A DNA stretch of 64,000 nucleotides from CAVPFA01 sp963703655 (GTDB lineage: Bacteria > Actinomycetota > Acidimicrobiia > Acidimicrobiales > Bog-793): contig CAVPFA010000004.1 in NCBI GenBank assembly GCA_963703655.1, forward strand, positions 682,001-746,000, given 5' to 3'. The notes beneath the pieces are model-generated. The model was not told the origin of the DNA. It saw only the letters and a program-made list of their open reading frames with translations, and did not search any database. A program made the translations under genes and the position numbers. Numbering within the stretch: the stretch's first letter is position 1; each line of letters begins with the position of its first letter. Shown here piece by piece: positions 43,157 through 51,511 of the stretch.

Positions 43157-45835
43157 TCATTTCCCGACAGTGAGCGCCACCTTGTAGACGGAAGAACCAT
43201 CGAAATCGACGCTGCCGCCGTAAACGGCGACCAGGCGGTAGCTGCCTGGTGCGAGCCTGTCAGCGGACAGGACGCACGATCCTTTCGCCGACGAGAGTCT
43301 GATCACGCACAACCTCGCCGTGGACTCCTTGATCGTGACTGTCCCTGTCGGTGTGCCCCCGGAATACTGGGGAAAGACCATGATCGACAGGTGCTCGACG
43401 CGCTCGAGCCCGTAAGTGACCCTCCTGGCAGACAGCTTGAGAACGGTCTTGGACGTTGCCCTCTCGATGGTGAGGGTCTTGGCCGAGTTCGAATGACCGT
43501 AGGTGGCCACAAGGCGGTAGGTCCGCGCCTTTAGCTGCCTGGGGGTCAGCCTGCAAGAGCCCCCGGCAGACTTCAGCCTGATCACGCACAACGCGGTCGC
43601 GGACTCCTTTATCGTGACACTCCCGGCCGGCGTCGAGCCGGAGTGCAGCGACGAGACGGTGACCGACAGTTGGTCGCTCTGCTCATGTCCGTAGGTCACC
43701 CTGGAGCTCGACAGCTGGAGCGCGGGGGTGCCGGTGAAGACGGCGGGCGCCTTCACCGTCAGTGTGAAGGTCTGGGGGATGCTGCCGCCGCTGTTGGTTG
43801 CCTCGATAGTGAAGGTGTAGACGCCGGCTGTCACAGACGAGGTGCCGGCAAGCGTCGCCGTACCGTTGCCGTTGTCGGTGAGGGTGACTCCTGAGGGCAG
43901 TGTCGAGCCCGGGGCCAGCGTGATCGCAGGCGCGGGTGCGTCCCTGGTGGTCACGCTGTAGGTAAACGCGGTACCCGCGCCGACGGTGTCGCTTGCCTCG
44001 CTGGTGAAGACCGGGGCTGCCGCCGCCGTGCAGAGCTGGGCGGGTAGCCCGGCACCGTCCGGGGTCCCGAGCCCTGAAGCCATGTCATAGCCGGTGCCCG
44101 CAGGGTACAGACCGCCGTTGCTTCCTATGTAGTCGTTGTTCCCGGAGGTGACGTCGAAGAACGAGCTCGAGTACGACGTGGAGGCCACCTTGTAGAGCTC
44201 CGGGTTGGCGAAACCTATCGCCGTGCCGGCACACGCTGTCGATCCATCCACGAGGGCGGCGAACGCGGCCCACAACGGCGCAGCCGCGCTCGTCCCGCCG
44301 ATCCCGATCCAGCTCCCGTCGAAGTAGATGAGGTAGCCGGTGGTCGGATCCGCATCGGCCGAGACATCGGGCACCTCACGGCAGTACGTCCCGCTCGGCG
44401 CGGCGCACGGTGTCCCCGAGGAATTGGAGTTGATGACGTTGAGCGACGAAGGCGCGCCCGACTGATAAGACGGCATCGTCCAGAAGCTGGAGATTCCTCC
44501 GCCGCCGGCCCCTGTGTCTTTGACCCCGCTGTTCCAGACCGTCTGGCCCGGCGGAAGGCCGAGCGTCGAGGTCGTGGTGCCACCGACGCTTGTCACGTAA
44601 GACTGGCTGGCGGGGTCGTCGACGGCGAGCGCGCCCGAACCGCAATCCTCGGAACCCGAGTCGCCGGCCGCTGAGAAGATCGACTGACCCTGGGTGGCGG
44701 CATCTTGGAAGAGCGTGTTCTCCACGGAGGCCTGCGTCGATCCCTGCTCTGGCTCGCACACACCCCAGGAAGTCGAGATCACCTGGGCCTTGTCGGCGGT
44801 GATCATCGCACTGTAGGTGTCATAGGCTCCCGTGCCGCCGTTGAGTCCCTGGTAGACGTCGATTGCCGCCTTCGGCGCGAGGCCGATCACGTCCTCGATG
44901 TCGAGGGCGGCCTCACTGCTGCCGGCTCCTGAGCCGGCTCCACCGTCGACGGTCGTGTAGACCACCGAGGCGCTCGTCCCATAGCACGACTGGTACGCCG
45001 AGATGTCGCCGGCGAGGTTCGGCTCGAGCTCGAAGATGCCGACCGTCACCCCAGATCCCTCGTCGCCCGCCCCGTACAAGCTCGAGAAGTCGTATGCCGA
45101 GGCCAGCTCGTCGGCCGTGTAGGCGTCGTTGGTCGGGGCAGCGGCCACGGCGGCAGCGCAGGGCTGCGGGCCACCTGTCACGACGTGCGGCCATACCTGA
45201 GGCACCGAGCGTGTCCGCCCGACCACATCGAGGCGATGCGGGAGGTACAGGTCGTCGAGGCCGATGACACCCTGCACGAAGCCCTTCACGGCGCCCGAGA
45301 CCAGCGGTGCCGAGGTGCTCGCAAAGGCGACCCGGCCCCCGAGCCGGTAGCGCACGAAGCTGGTCGAGAACGCCTCGGCCAGCTGTCCGACCGTTGCGGT
45401 GAGGGGGATGCTCAGGTGGTCGCCGCTGATTGCTCCTGGCCGGAGCCCGGCGGCCCGCAGCGACCTTTCCACCGCGGCGATGGCCGAGGCGGTTGGCCCG
45501 AACCTGCCGGGGAAGGCACCCCGCGGCAGGTAGTGGCGAAAGAACCGAGAGCCTGGCGTCGACACCTCGGACGCGAATCTCGCCAGTGCGGCCGGATCGC
45601 GCGGCTGCAGCACGACGTCGACATGCAGCAATGTGGTCCTCGGCATGGCGCCGAGCGCCGTCGCCCCCGCGGGTACCGCCGGCGCGGCGCCGACGCGCGC
45701 CGGGGCCAGTTGCGCAGGGCTTGCTGTCGAAACGCCCGCGGCCAGGCCCACGAGCGTGACCGAGGCAGCCAGCACGACTGCGAAACTCGACGACGCGAGG
45801 CGCCCACCGCGTGACAGGTGCTGAGCTCGCTGCAT
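43157..45835 (-). CDS. Secreted S53 (sedolisin/pro-kumamolisin) serine-carboxyl peptidase with Ig-like C-terminus
   Basis: 892 aa. Signal peptide (SFAVVLAASVTLVGLAAGVS), activation prodomain (about 55-200: LARFASEVSTPGSRFF, AFSTSFVRY), then the S53 catalytic domain: SSEAALDIEDV supplies the Glu/Asp pair, STSWG the oxyanion region, and GGTSAAAPLWAA the nucleophile (Ser516); a calcium-site-like end (DVTSGNND, GYDMASGLGTP) follows. The C-terminus has one putative-Ig (He_PIG-like) domain and two Ig-like modules shared with the FN3 protein. ATG at 45835 with GAGGGG. Sedolisins act at acidic pH, which hints at an acidic habitat. Confidence 0.9.
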   Translation of the reverse strand: MQRAQHLSRGGRLASSSFAVVLAASVTLVGLAAGVSTASPAQLAPARVGAAPAVPAGATALGAMPRTTLLHVDVVLQPRDPAALARFASEVSTPGSRFFRHYLPRGAFPGRFGPTASAIAAVERSLRAAGLRPGAISGDHLSIPLTATVGQLAEAFSTSFVRYRLGGRVAFASTSAPLVSGAVKGFVQGVIGLDDLYLPHRLDVVGRTRSVPQVWPHVVTGGPQPCAAAVAAAPTNDAYTADELASAYDFSSLYGAGDEGSGVTVGIFELEPNLAGDISAYQSCYGTSASVVYTTVDGGAGSGAGSSEAALDIEDVIGLAPKAAIDVYQGLNGGTGAYDTYSAMITADKAQVISTSWGVCEPEQGSTQASVENTLFQDAATQGQSIFSAAGDSGSEDCGSGALAVDDPASQSYVTSVGGTTTSTLGLPPGQTVWNSGVKDTGAGGGGISSFWTMPSYQSGAPSSLNVINSNSSGTPCAAPSGTYCREVPDVSADADPTTGYLIYFDGSWIGIGGTSAAAPLWAAFAALVDGSTACAGTAIGFANPELYKVASTSYSSSFFDVTSGNNDYIGSNGGLYPAGTGYDMASGLGTPDGAGLPAQLCTAAAAPVFTSEASDTVGAGTAFTYSVTTRDAPAPAITLAPGSTLPSGVTLTDNGNGTATLAGTSSVTAGVYTFTIEATNSGGSIPQTFTLTVKAPAVFTGTPALQLSSSRVTYGHEQSDQLSVTVSSLHSGSTPAGSVTIKESATALCVIRLKSAGGSCRLTPRQLKARTYRLVATYGHSNSAKTLTIERATSKTVLKLSARRVTYGLERVEHLSIMVFPQYSGGTPTGTVTIKESTARLCVIRLSSAKGSCVLSADRLAPGSYRLVAVYGGSVDFDGSSVYKVALTVGK

Positions 45836-46027
45836 GCGCCCCCCTCGCTGAAGACAGCCTGTTCGGAGGGCGCACCGCAGCGCGCTTCCCTCGCCCACGT
45901 CGATGGTCCTACCGATGCGGCAGATTGTCAAGGCGTACGGCGTTTCAGCTTCTGTATCTGGTCGTGCCGAACCACACGTGAGTCGGGGCGATGGACGGTT
46001 CTACCGCGCAGGTGGGAGGGTGTGGTG

Positions 46028-46405
46028 ATGATCACCAGCACTCACGTCATCATCTTCGCCGACGACGCAGAAGCGGCCCGGGCCTTCTTCCGGGACGTGC
46101 TCAATCTTCCCAACGTCGATGCACACGGCGGCTGGCTCATCTTCAAGTTGCCGCCCGCCGAACTTGGCATCCACCCCGAGGGAGAGCCGAGTGATCCGGC
46201 CAGCGGAGCGCCGAGCGGTCACCACGAGCTCTATCTGATGTGCGACGACATCGGGGCCACGGTTGCGGACCTGACGGAAAGGGGCGTCGAGTTCACCGCT
46301 CCGATCGAAGAGCAGGGCTTCGGGTTTCTCGCCAGGCTACGGGTTCCTGGGGCCGGGCAGATCGGTCTTTACGAACCGAAGCACGCGATCGCCTACGACC
46401 TCTAG
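46028..46405 (+). CDS. Glyoxalase/VOC-fold protein
   Basis: 125 aa single VOC module: HVIIFADDAEAARAFFRDVL opens the first beta-alpha repeat, LYLMCDDIGATVADLTERGVEF the second. Metal ligands are possible at H6 and later Glu residues but not certain. ATG at 46028 with GGGAGG ten bases upstream (GTG at 46025 is an alternative). Typical small resistance/lyase-like protein of unknown substrate. Confidence 0.8.
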   Translation: MITSTHVIIFADDAEAARAFFRDVLNLPNVDAHGGWLIFKLPPAELGIHPEGEPSDPASGAPSGHHELYLMCDDIGATVADLTERGVEFTAPIEEQGFGFLARLRVPGAGQIGLYEPKHAIAYDL

Positions 46406-46406
46406 T

Positions 46407-46430
46407 CGGCCGCCTGGCCACCTGCGGCCG
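46407..46430. terminator. Hairpin between convergent VOC and formate dehydrogenase genes
   Basis: CGGCCGC and GCGGCCG arms around a 10-base loop fill the 29-base gap between two stop codons (46405 and 46435). Strong GC stem without T-run; probable bidirectional terminator. Confidence 0.5.
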
Positions 46431-46434
46431 CCGA

Positions 46435-47634
46435 TCATGCCTTGAAGCGCGCCGCCTCCTCCGAACCGCTGGTGGCGTCGCCGGCGCCGTAGGAGTGGGC
46501 ACCGGTACCGGCGAGGCGACCGCCCTCCACGATGAGGTACTCGTCACGGATCGGCCGGCCCTCGAAGAAGCACTCGAGGATCTCCCGCGTGCCGGCTGCG
46601 TAGCGGGCCTGGGCCGACAGGGACGTCCCCGAGATGTGGGGGGTCATCCCGTGGTGCGGCATGGTGCGCCATGGGTGGTCCGAGGGTGCCGGCTGAGGAA
46701 ACCAGACGTCGCCGGCGTAGCCGGCCAGCTGCCCGCTCTCGAGGGCGCGGACGATGGCGTCCCGGTCGCAGATCTTGCCGCGGGCGGTGTTGACGACGTA
46801 GGCGCCGCGCTTCATGGTCGACAGAAGCTCGTCGTTGAACAGGCCCTCGGTCTCGGGGTAAAGGGGCGTGTTGATCGTCACGACGTCGAGCTCTGGCACC
46901 ATGGCCGGTGTGCTCTCGTGAAAGGTCAGCCCGAGCTCCCGCTCGATGTCTTCGGACAGCCGGTGACGATCGGTGTAGTGAAGCTCGACGTCGAAGGGCT
47001 TCAGGCGGCGCAGCACCGCCAGGCCGATCCGGCCGGCGGCGACGGTTCCCACCTTCATGCCCTCGAGGTCGTACGAGCGCTCGGCGCAGTCGGCGATGTT
47101 CCACCCGCCTCGCACGACCCAGCCGTAGGACGGGATGTAGTTGCGCACGAGCGCCAGGATCATCATCACGACGTGCTCCGAGACGCTGATCGAGTTCGAG
47201 TACGTGACCTCGGCGACGGTGATGCCGCGGTCGATCGCCGCTTGCAGGTCCACGTGGTCGGACCCGATGCCCGCGGTGATGGCGATCTTGAGGTTCCTCG
47301 CCTTGGCGATCCGCTCGGCGGTGAGGTAGGCGGGCCAGAATGGCTGGGAGATCACGACGTCCGCGTCCACGAGCTCGCGCTCGAACACCGAGTCGGCACC
47401 GTCCTTGTCGGATGTCACGACGAAGCTGTGCCCTCCCCCTTCGAGGTACCGCCTAAGACCGAGCTCACCAGAGACGCTGCCCAGGAGCTGTCCCGGCGTG
47501 AAGTCGATCGCCGTCGGCGACGGTGTCGTCTGGCCGCCGGGGTACGACGTGATCGTCGGCACGCCGTCTCGCGGATAGCTCTCGGGGTACCCGTCTACCG
47601 GGTCTTCGTAGAGAACGCACAGGACCTTTGCCAT
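46435..47634 (-). CDS. fdh: NAD-dependent formate dehydrogenase
   Basis: 399 aa, cytoplasmic, oxidises formate to CO2 with NAD+. It is very close to the Pseudomonas/Methylobacterium-type enzyme: DFTPGQLLGSVSGELGLR, DVVISQPFWPAYLT, TAGIGSDHVDL, AAGRIG (Rossmann loop), NTARGK (catalytic Arg), AGYAGDVWFPQPAP (Gln-Pro pair) and TPHISGTSL (catalytic His). ATG at 47634 with GGGGAGG, 14 bases after the regulator stop, so it is the last gene of the fucose-type operon. Its presence suggests formate or formaldehyde is released during breakdown of the sugar, or that NADH supply is needed. Confidence 0.95.
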   Translation of the reverse strand: MAKVLCVLYEDPVDGYPESYPRDGVPTITSYPGGQTTPSPTAIDFTPGQLLGSVSGELGLRRYLEGGGHSFVVTSDKDGADSVFERELVDADVVISQPFWPAYLTAERIAKARNLKIAITAGIGSDHVDLQAAIDRGITVAEVTYSNSISVSEHVVMMILALVRNYIPSYGWVVRGGWNIADCAERSYDLEGMKVGTVAAGRIGLAVLRRLKPFDVELHYTDRHRLSEDIERELGLTFHESTPAMVPELDVVTINTPLYPETEGLFNDELLSTMKRGAYVVNTARGKICDRDAIVRALESGQLAGYAGDVWFPQPAPSDHPWRTMPHHGMTPHISGTSLSAQARYAAGTREILECFFEGRPIRDEYLIVEGGRLAGTGAHSYGAGDATSGSEEAARFKA

Positions 47635-47648
47635 TGCTACCTCCCCGT

Positions 47649-48428
47649 CTACTCGTCGTTCGAGTTGTCGCTCGTCCCGCCGAGGCTCAGATGGTCACGG
47701 AGGAAGTCCTCCACCCCCGCGATGTGGACCGTGGTCTGAGCCGCGGCAACCTCGGGCTCGTGATGCTCGAGCGCGTCGACGATGGCGAGGTGCTCGCGGA
47801 AGGTCCGCGCGTGCGCCTCGGCGTGCGTCACGCCACGCCAGATCCGGGCTCGATGAGTCGGGCCCGAGATCGACTCGAGCAGCGAGACGAGGACTGAGTT
47901 CCCGCAGTGGGCGACGACTCTGCGGTGGAACTCGAGGTCGTTCGCGACGAATGTCTCGACGTCGGCCTCCGGCGGCACCTCCGCCAGCAACGCCCGCAGG
48001 TCGGCCACTTGCGGTGCGGTGATCCGCCGCGCCGCCATCGCCGTCGCCGCCGACTCCAGGAACCTTCGCACCTCGAGGAACTCGAGCACGGCTTCGTCGC
48101 GATGGAAGTCCACAACAAAGCTCATGGCATCGAGGAGAATCTCGGGACGAAGGCTCGTCACGTACGTCCCGTCTCCTTGGCGCGCGTCCAGGATTCCGAC
48201 GAGGGTAAGGGCGCGGACCGCCTCGCGGAGAGAGCTCCGAGAAAGGCCGAGGCGCGCAGCCAGCACGTCCTCCTTGTCGAGCCGGTCCCCCGGCTGGAGC
48301 TCGCCGGAAAGGATCATCTTCTTGATTCCGCTGATCGCCTCGTCGGTGACCGCGACGCCGCCCTGCCCCCGCGCCTGGCGAGTGCGCCCTGAGCGCTCGC
48401 CCTGAGAAGCCCGGTCCGTGGTTGTCAT
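47649..48428 (-). CDS. GntR-family regulator, FadR/FCD type
   Basis: 259 aa. N-terminal winged helix (LDKEDVLAARLGLSRSSLREAVRAL) and an FCD ligand domain with the metal/ligand residues expected around NDLEFHRRVVAHCGN and REHLAIVDALEHH. ATG at 48428 overlaps the lactonase stop (ATGA). Encoded inside the sugar operon and likely its repressor, responding to an acid or lactone intermediate. Confidence 0.9.
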   Translation of the reverse strand: MTTTDRASQGERSGRTRQARGQGGVAVTDEAISGIKKMILSGELQPGDRLDKEDVLAARLGLSRSSLREAVRALTLVGILDARQGDGTYVTSLRPEILLDAMSFVVDFHRDEAVLEFLEVRRFLESAATAMAARRITAPQVADLRALLAEVPPEADVETFVANDLEFHRRVVAHCGNSVLVSLLESISGPTHRARIWRGVTHAEAHARTFREHLAIVDALEHHEPEVAAAQTTVHIAGVEDFLRDHLSLGGTSDNSNDE

Positions 48429-49306
48429 CGTTGCTCCACCTGGAGACGGTAGGTCTCGAGGGCGTTCGTTGTCATCACCATCTTCATCTCGTCGGGTGCG
48501 AGTCTCTCGCCGAGAAGCCCGCGCGCGAGCCCGAAGACCTCTGCGTAGCTTGCGACCGCCGTGCAGACGGGCCAGTCCGATCCGAACAGCAGCCGGCGGG
48601 GGCCGAAGGACTCGAGCAGCTTGTCGACGTACGGCGCGATGGCCTCGGCCGTCCAGGAGCGACCCGCCTCTGTGACGAGCCCGGAAAGCTTGCAAACGAC
48701 GTTGCGACGGGAGGCAAGCTCACCGACGAGGCAGGACCACGGCTCGATCGCGCCCTTGGAGATCTCGGGCTTGCCTCCGTGGTCCAGGACGAACCGGCCG
48801 TTCTCCACGGCGTCGACCGCCGCGAGGGCGGAGGGGAGCTCTCGCGGCCGCACCAGCAGGTCGCAGGCGAGTCCGGCGTCGGCGACGGCTCGGAGGCCAC
48901 GGACCACCTCGCCCCGCTCGAGCCAGCGGGGGTCAAGCTCGTCCTGGACGAGATGGCGGACGCCGACGAGCGCCGCCCCGTCGGGTCGCTCCCGCAGCGC
49001 GCGGAGCGCACCGGCGACATCTCGGGCGGTGAGGTCGACCCAGCCAACCACGCCGACCACGAGCGCGTTCCTCGAGGACAGCTCCAGCAGATCCTCGGTC
49101 TCCTCGGGCGCGGCGAGAGCCTGCACGACCACCGACGCCGTGACGCCACTACCAGCGGTCGCTTCCGCGAAGTCCTCGAGGTCGAAGCGACGGCACAGCT
49201 CGGTCGGCGCGGCTTGCAGCCACGCGTGGCGCCGTCGCGCCGGATCCCAGACGTGGCAGTGGGCATCCACGACCGAGCCGGCGATCTCCGTGTCCGTGCC
49301 CTTCAT
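48425..49306 (-). CDS. Amidohydrolase-2 family sugar lactonase (L-fuconolactonase-like)
   Basis: 293 aa. VVDAHCHVWDP gives the HxH metal motif, FVLDHGGKP the central His, and LFGSDWPVC the Asp of the TIM-barrel active site, as in L-fucono-1,5-lactonase and related lactonases. ATG at 49306 overlaps the aldo-keto reductase stop (ATGA). Proposed step: hydrolysis of L-fuconolactone to L-fuconate. Function rests on the family plus the neighbouring fuconate dehydratase. Confidence 0.87.
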   Translation of the reverse strand: MKGTDTEIAGSVVDAHCHVWDPARRRHAWLQAAPTELCRRFDLEDFAEATAGSGVTASVVVQALAAPEETEDLLELSSRNALVVGVVGWVDLTARDVAGALRALRERPDGAALVGVRHLVQDELDPRWLERGEVVRGLRAVADAGLACDLLVRPRELPSALAAVDAVENGRFVLDHGGKPEISKGAIEPWSCLVGELASRRNVVCKLSGLVTEAGRSWTAEAIAPYVDKLLESFGPRRLLFGSDWPVCTAVASYAEVFGLARGLLGERLAPDEMKMVMTTNALETYRLQVEQR

Positions 49307-50304
49307 CCGGCGGCGAGCTCGGCCCACAGCTCGTCGGGTGCCGCCGTGTCGAGGTCGGCGAGGTCGGCGGTCACCTCGTCGGGAGAACGGGCGCCCACGA
49401 CTATCGCGCTCACCGCCGGGTGACGCAGCGGGAACAGCAGGGCCGCCGCGCGGAGCGGGACGCCGTGGCGGGCGCAGACCTCCTGCAGGTGCCGGGCGGC
49501 GGCCCGCAGCTCGGGTCCGGCCGGCAGGTAGTCGTAACGCGCGCCGGGGCTGGGATCGGCGAGGATGCCCGAGTTGAACACCCCGCCGACGAGGACGCCG
49601 ACTCGGCGCTGCTGGCACAGAGGTAACAACTCGTCGCCGGCGCTCCGGTCGAGCAGGCTCCAACGACCGGCTACGAGCACGCAGTCGAGGTCGGCCTCAC
49701 GGACGAACCGAGCGAGCATGCCTGCCTGGTTCATGCCGACGCCGATCGCCCCGACGACGCCCGCAGAGCGCAGGTCGCAGAGGGCGGGAAGCGCCCCCTC
49801 GATCGCCTCGGCAAAGTGGTCGTCGGGGTCGTGCACGAGCGCGATGTCGAGCCGGTCGACGCCAAGACGCGAGCAGCTCTCCTCGATCGAGTGCCGCACC
49901 CCCGCGCGGCTGTAGTCGCGCACGCGGCGCAGCCGAGGTGTCCCGTAGAAGCCCTCCGCTCCCTCGACGTCGTCCTCGGTCGGGACGAGTAGGCGGCCGA
50001 CCTTGGTCGCGAGTACCACCTGGGCCCTGGGGCGGGTCGAAAGGAAGGACCCGAGCCGCGTCTCCGAGAGCCCGACGCCGTAGTGAGGCGCCGTGTCGAA
50101 CGCGCGGATGCCGGCGTTCCATGCCGCCTCGAGCGTCGCCCGTGCCGCCTCGTCGCTCACCGGACCGAACAGCCCGCCGAGCGGCGCTCCGCCGAGCACC
50201 AGGCGGGGCACCGACACCGCCGATGTACCGAGGCGGCGCCAGCCGGCGCGGTCACCGATCGGGTCCGGCTGAGCCGTGCTGCTCGCGCAAGAGCGGCGTG
50301 ACAT
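49303..50304 (-). CDS. Aldo-keto reductase (L-fucose / D-threo-aldose 1-dehydrogenase-like)
   Basis: 333 aa. The catalytic tetrad is visible: Asp and Tyr in FDTAPHYGVGLSE, Lys in LATKVGR and His in LVHDPDD. The protein matches the D-threo-aldose 1-dehydrogenase branch, which oxidises L-fucose to L-fucono-lactone with NAD(P)+. ATG at 50304, 16 bases after the SDR-mutarotase stop. First chemical step of the proposed pathway. Confidence 0.87.
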   Translation of the reverse strand: MSRRSCASSTAQPDPIGDRAGWRRLGTSAVSVPRLVLGGAPLGGLFGPVSDEAARATLEAAWNAGIRAFDTAPHYGVGLSETRLGSFLSTRPRAQVVLATKVGRLLVPTEDDVEGAEGFYGTPRLRRVRDYSRAGVRHSIEESCSRLGVDRLDIALVHDPDDHFAEAIEGALPALCDLRSAGVVGAIGVGMNQAGMLARFVREADLDCVLVAGRWSLLDRSAGDELLPLCQQRRVGVLVGGVFNSGILADPSPGARYDYLPAGPELRAAARHLQEVCARHGVPLRAAALLFPLRHPAVSAIVVGARSPDEVTADLADLDTAAPDELWAELAAG

Positions 50305-50320
50305 CTCGGGCCGCCGCCGC

Positions 50321-51511
50321 TCACAGTTCCCAGACGACAGGCAGGCCCATGGAGGAGCCGCCAGGCGAGTAGTCGTGCACGACCTCGAGGTAGTCAGCCA
50401 TGCGTGACTGCCAGGCCCGGTTGACGGGGAGCTGGTCCAGCTCGGCGAGCAGCGTGCTGTAGTTCTCGCACTCGATCACGTGGAACAGGTCCACGCCACT
50501 GCGCCAGATCGTCCACCGGCGGGCGCCGGAGCGAACGATCGCCGCCCGCAGCTCAGCGGGAACTTCTCGATGCGCCGCCTCGTACTCGCCCGCCATGCCC
50601 GGCTTGAGCCTGGTGTGGACGGCGATGCGAACATCTGGCGCTCCGGCGTCGCTTTCACCGGCCGCCTCAGGTCCGGAGTGACCAGCCGACGAGGGCGACG
50701 CGCCCGTCTTCTTCGCCTCGTCTCTAGCGCCGGCACGCTGGCCCTCGGCGCCTGTGGGCAGCGGTGGCAGGCGGAGACCCGACATGCCGCCGTCGACGGC
50801 GAGGACCGCGCCGGTAGTCGATCCGGCGTTCGGGCTCGCGAGGTAGGCGATCGCCGCCGCGACCTCCTCGGCCGTGACGAGTCGACCGTGCGGCTGGCGC
50901 CGCTCGAGGTCGGCACGCTCGGCCTCGGGGTCGGTCGCCGCCGCGAGCAGACGCCCGATCCAGGGCGTGTCCGCCGTCCCCGGGTTCACGCAGTTGACGC
51001 GGATTCCCTCGCGCAGGTGGTCCGCGGCCATGGCGAGGGTGAGGGAAAGCACCGCTCCCTTGCTGGCGCTGTAGAGCGCCCGCCGGGGAAGTCCCGCGGT
51101 GGCCGCGATCGAGCAGACGTTGACGATTGCCGCGTTCGCCGATCGGCGAAGCTGCGGCAGGGCGGTGCGAGTCACGCGGGCCATGCCGACGACGTTGACG
51201 TCGAGGACTCTCCGCCATTCCTCGTCGTCGTTGTCCTCGACCGTACCTTGAGCCCCGATGCCGGCGTTGTTGACGAGGATGTCGAGGCCGCCGAGAACCC
51301 CGACCGCCTCGCCCAGCGCGTGATCGACGCTTTTGGAGTCGGCGACATCGCCGAGCACCGTGGCGAGGCCGAGCTCGGGGGGGGCCGGCCCGAGGTCGAG
51401 CACCGCCACCGCCGCGCCGAGGTCTTGTAGGCAGCGAGCCGTAGCGAGACCGATGCCCGACGCGCCGCCCGTGACGAGCGCCTTCAGACCGCCGAAAGTA
51501 GTGCTCGTCAT
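50321..51511 (-). CDS. Fusion of SDR dehydrogenase (2-keto-3-deoxy-L-fuconate dehydrogenase-like) and RhaM-type sugar mutarotase
   Basis: 396 aa. Residues 1-250 are a short-chain dehydrogenase: TGGASGIG cofactor loop, NNAGIG, catalytic Ser in CSIAATAGLP and YSASKGA. After a Ala/Gly/Ser-rich linker, residues about 290-396 match the L-rhamnose mutarotase (YiiL/RhaM) family: RIAVHTRLKPGMAGEYEAAH, WRSGVDLFHVIE and the conserved end. In the characterised Xanthomonas fucose pathway these two families are separate proteins acting at the first (mutarotase) and fifth (dehydrogenase) steps. ATG at 51511 overlaps the dehydratase stop (ATGA); an in-frame longer reading upstream would lie inside that gene. 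Confidence 0.88.
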   Translation of the reverse strand: MTSTTFGGLKALVTGGASGIGLATARCLQDLGAAVAVLDLGPAPPELGLATVLGDVADSKSVDHALGEAVGVLGGLDILVNNAGIGAQGTVEDNDDEEWRRVLDVNVVGMARVTRTALPQLRRSANAAIVNVCSIAATAGLPRRALYSASKGAVLSLTLAMAADHLREGIRVNCVNPGTADTPWIGRLLAAATDPEAERADLERRQPHGRLVTAEEVAAAIAYLASPNAGSTTGAVLAVDGGMSGLRLPPLPTGAEGQRAGARDEAKKTGASPSSAGHSGPEAAGESDAGAPDVRIAVHTRLKPGMAGEYEAAHREVPAELRAAIVRSGARRWTIWRSGVDLFHVIECENYSTLLAELDQLPVNRAWQSRMADYLEVVHDYSPGGSSMGLPVVWEL

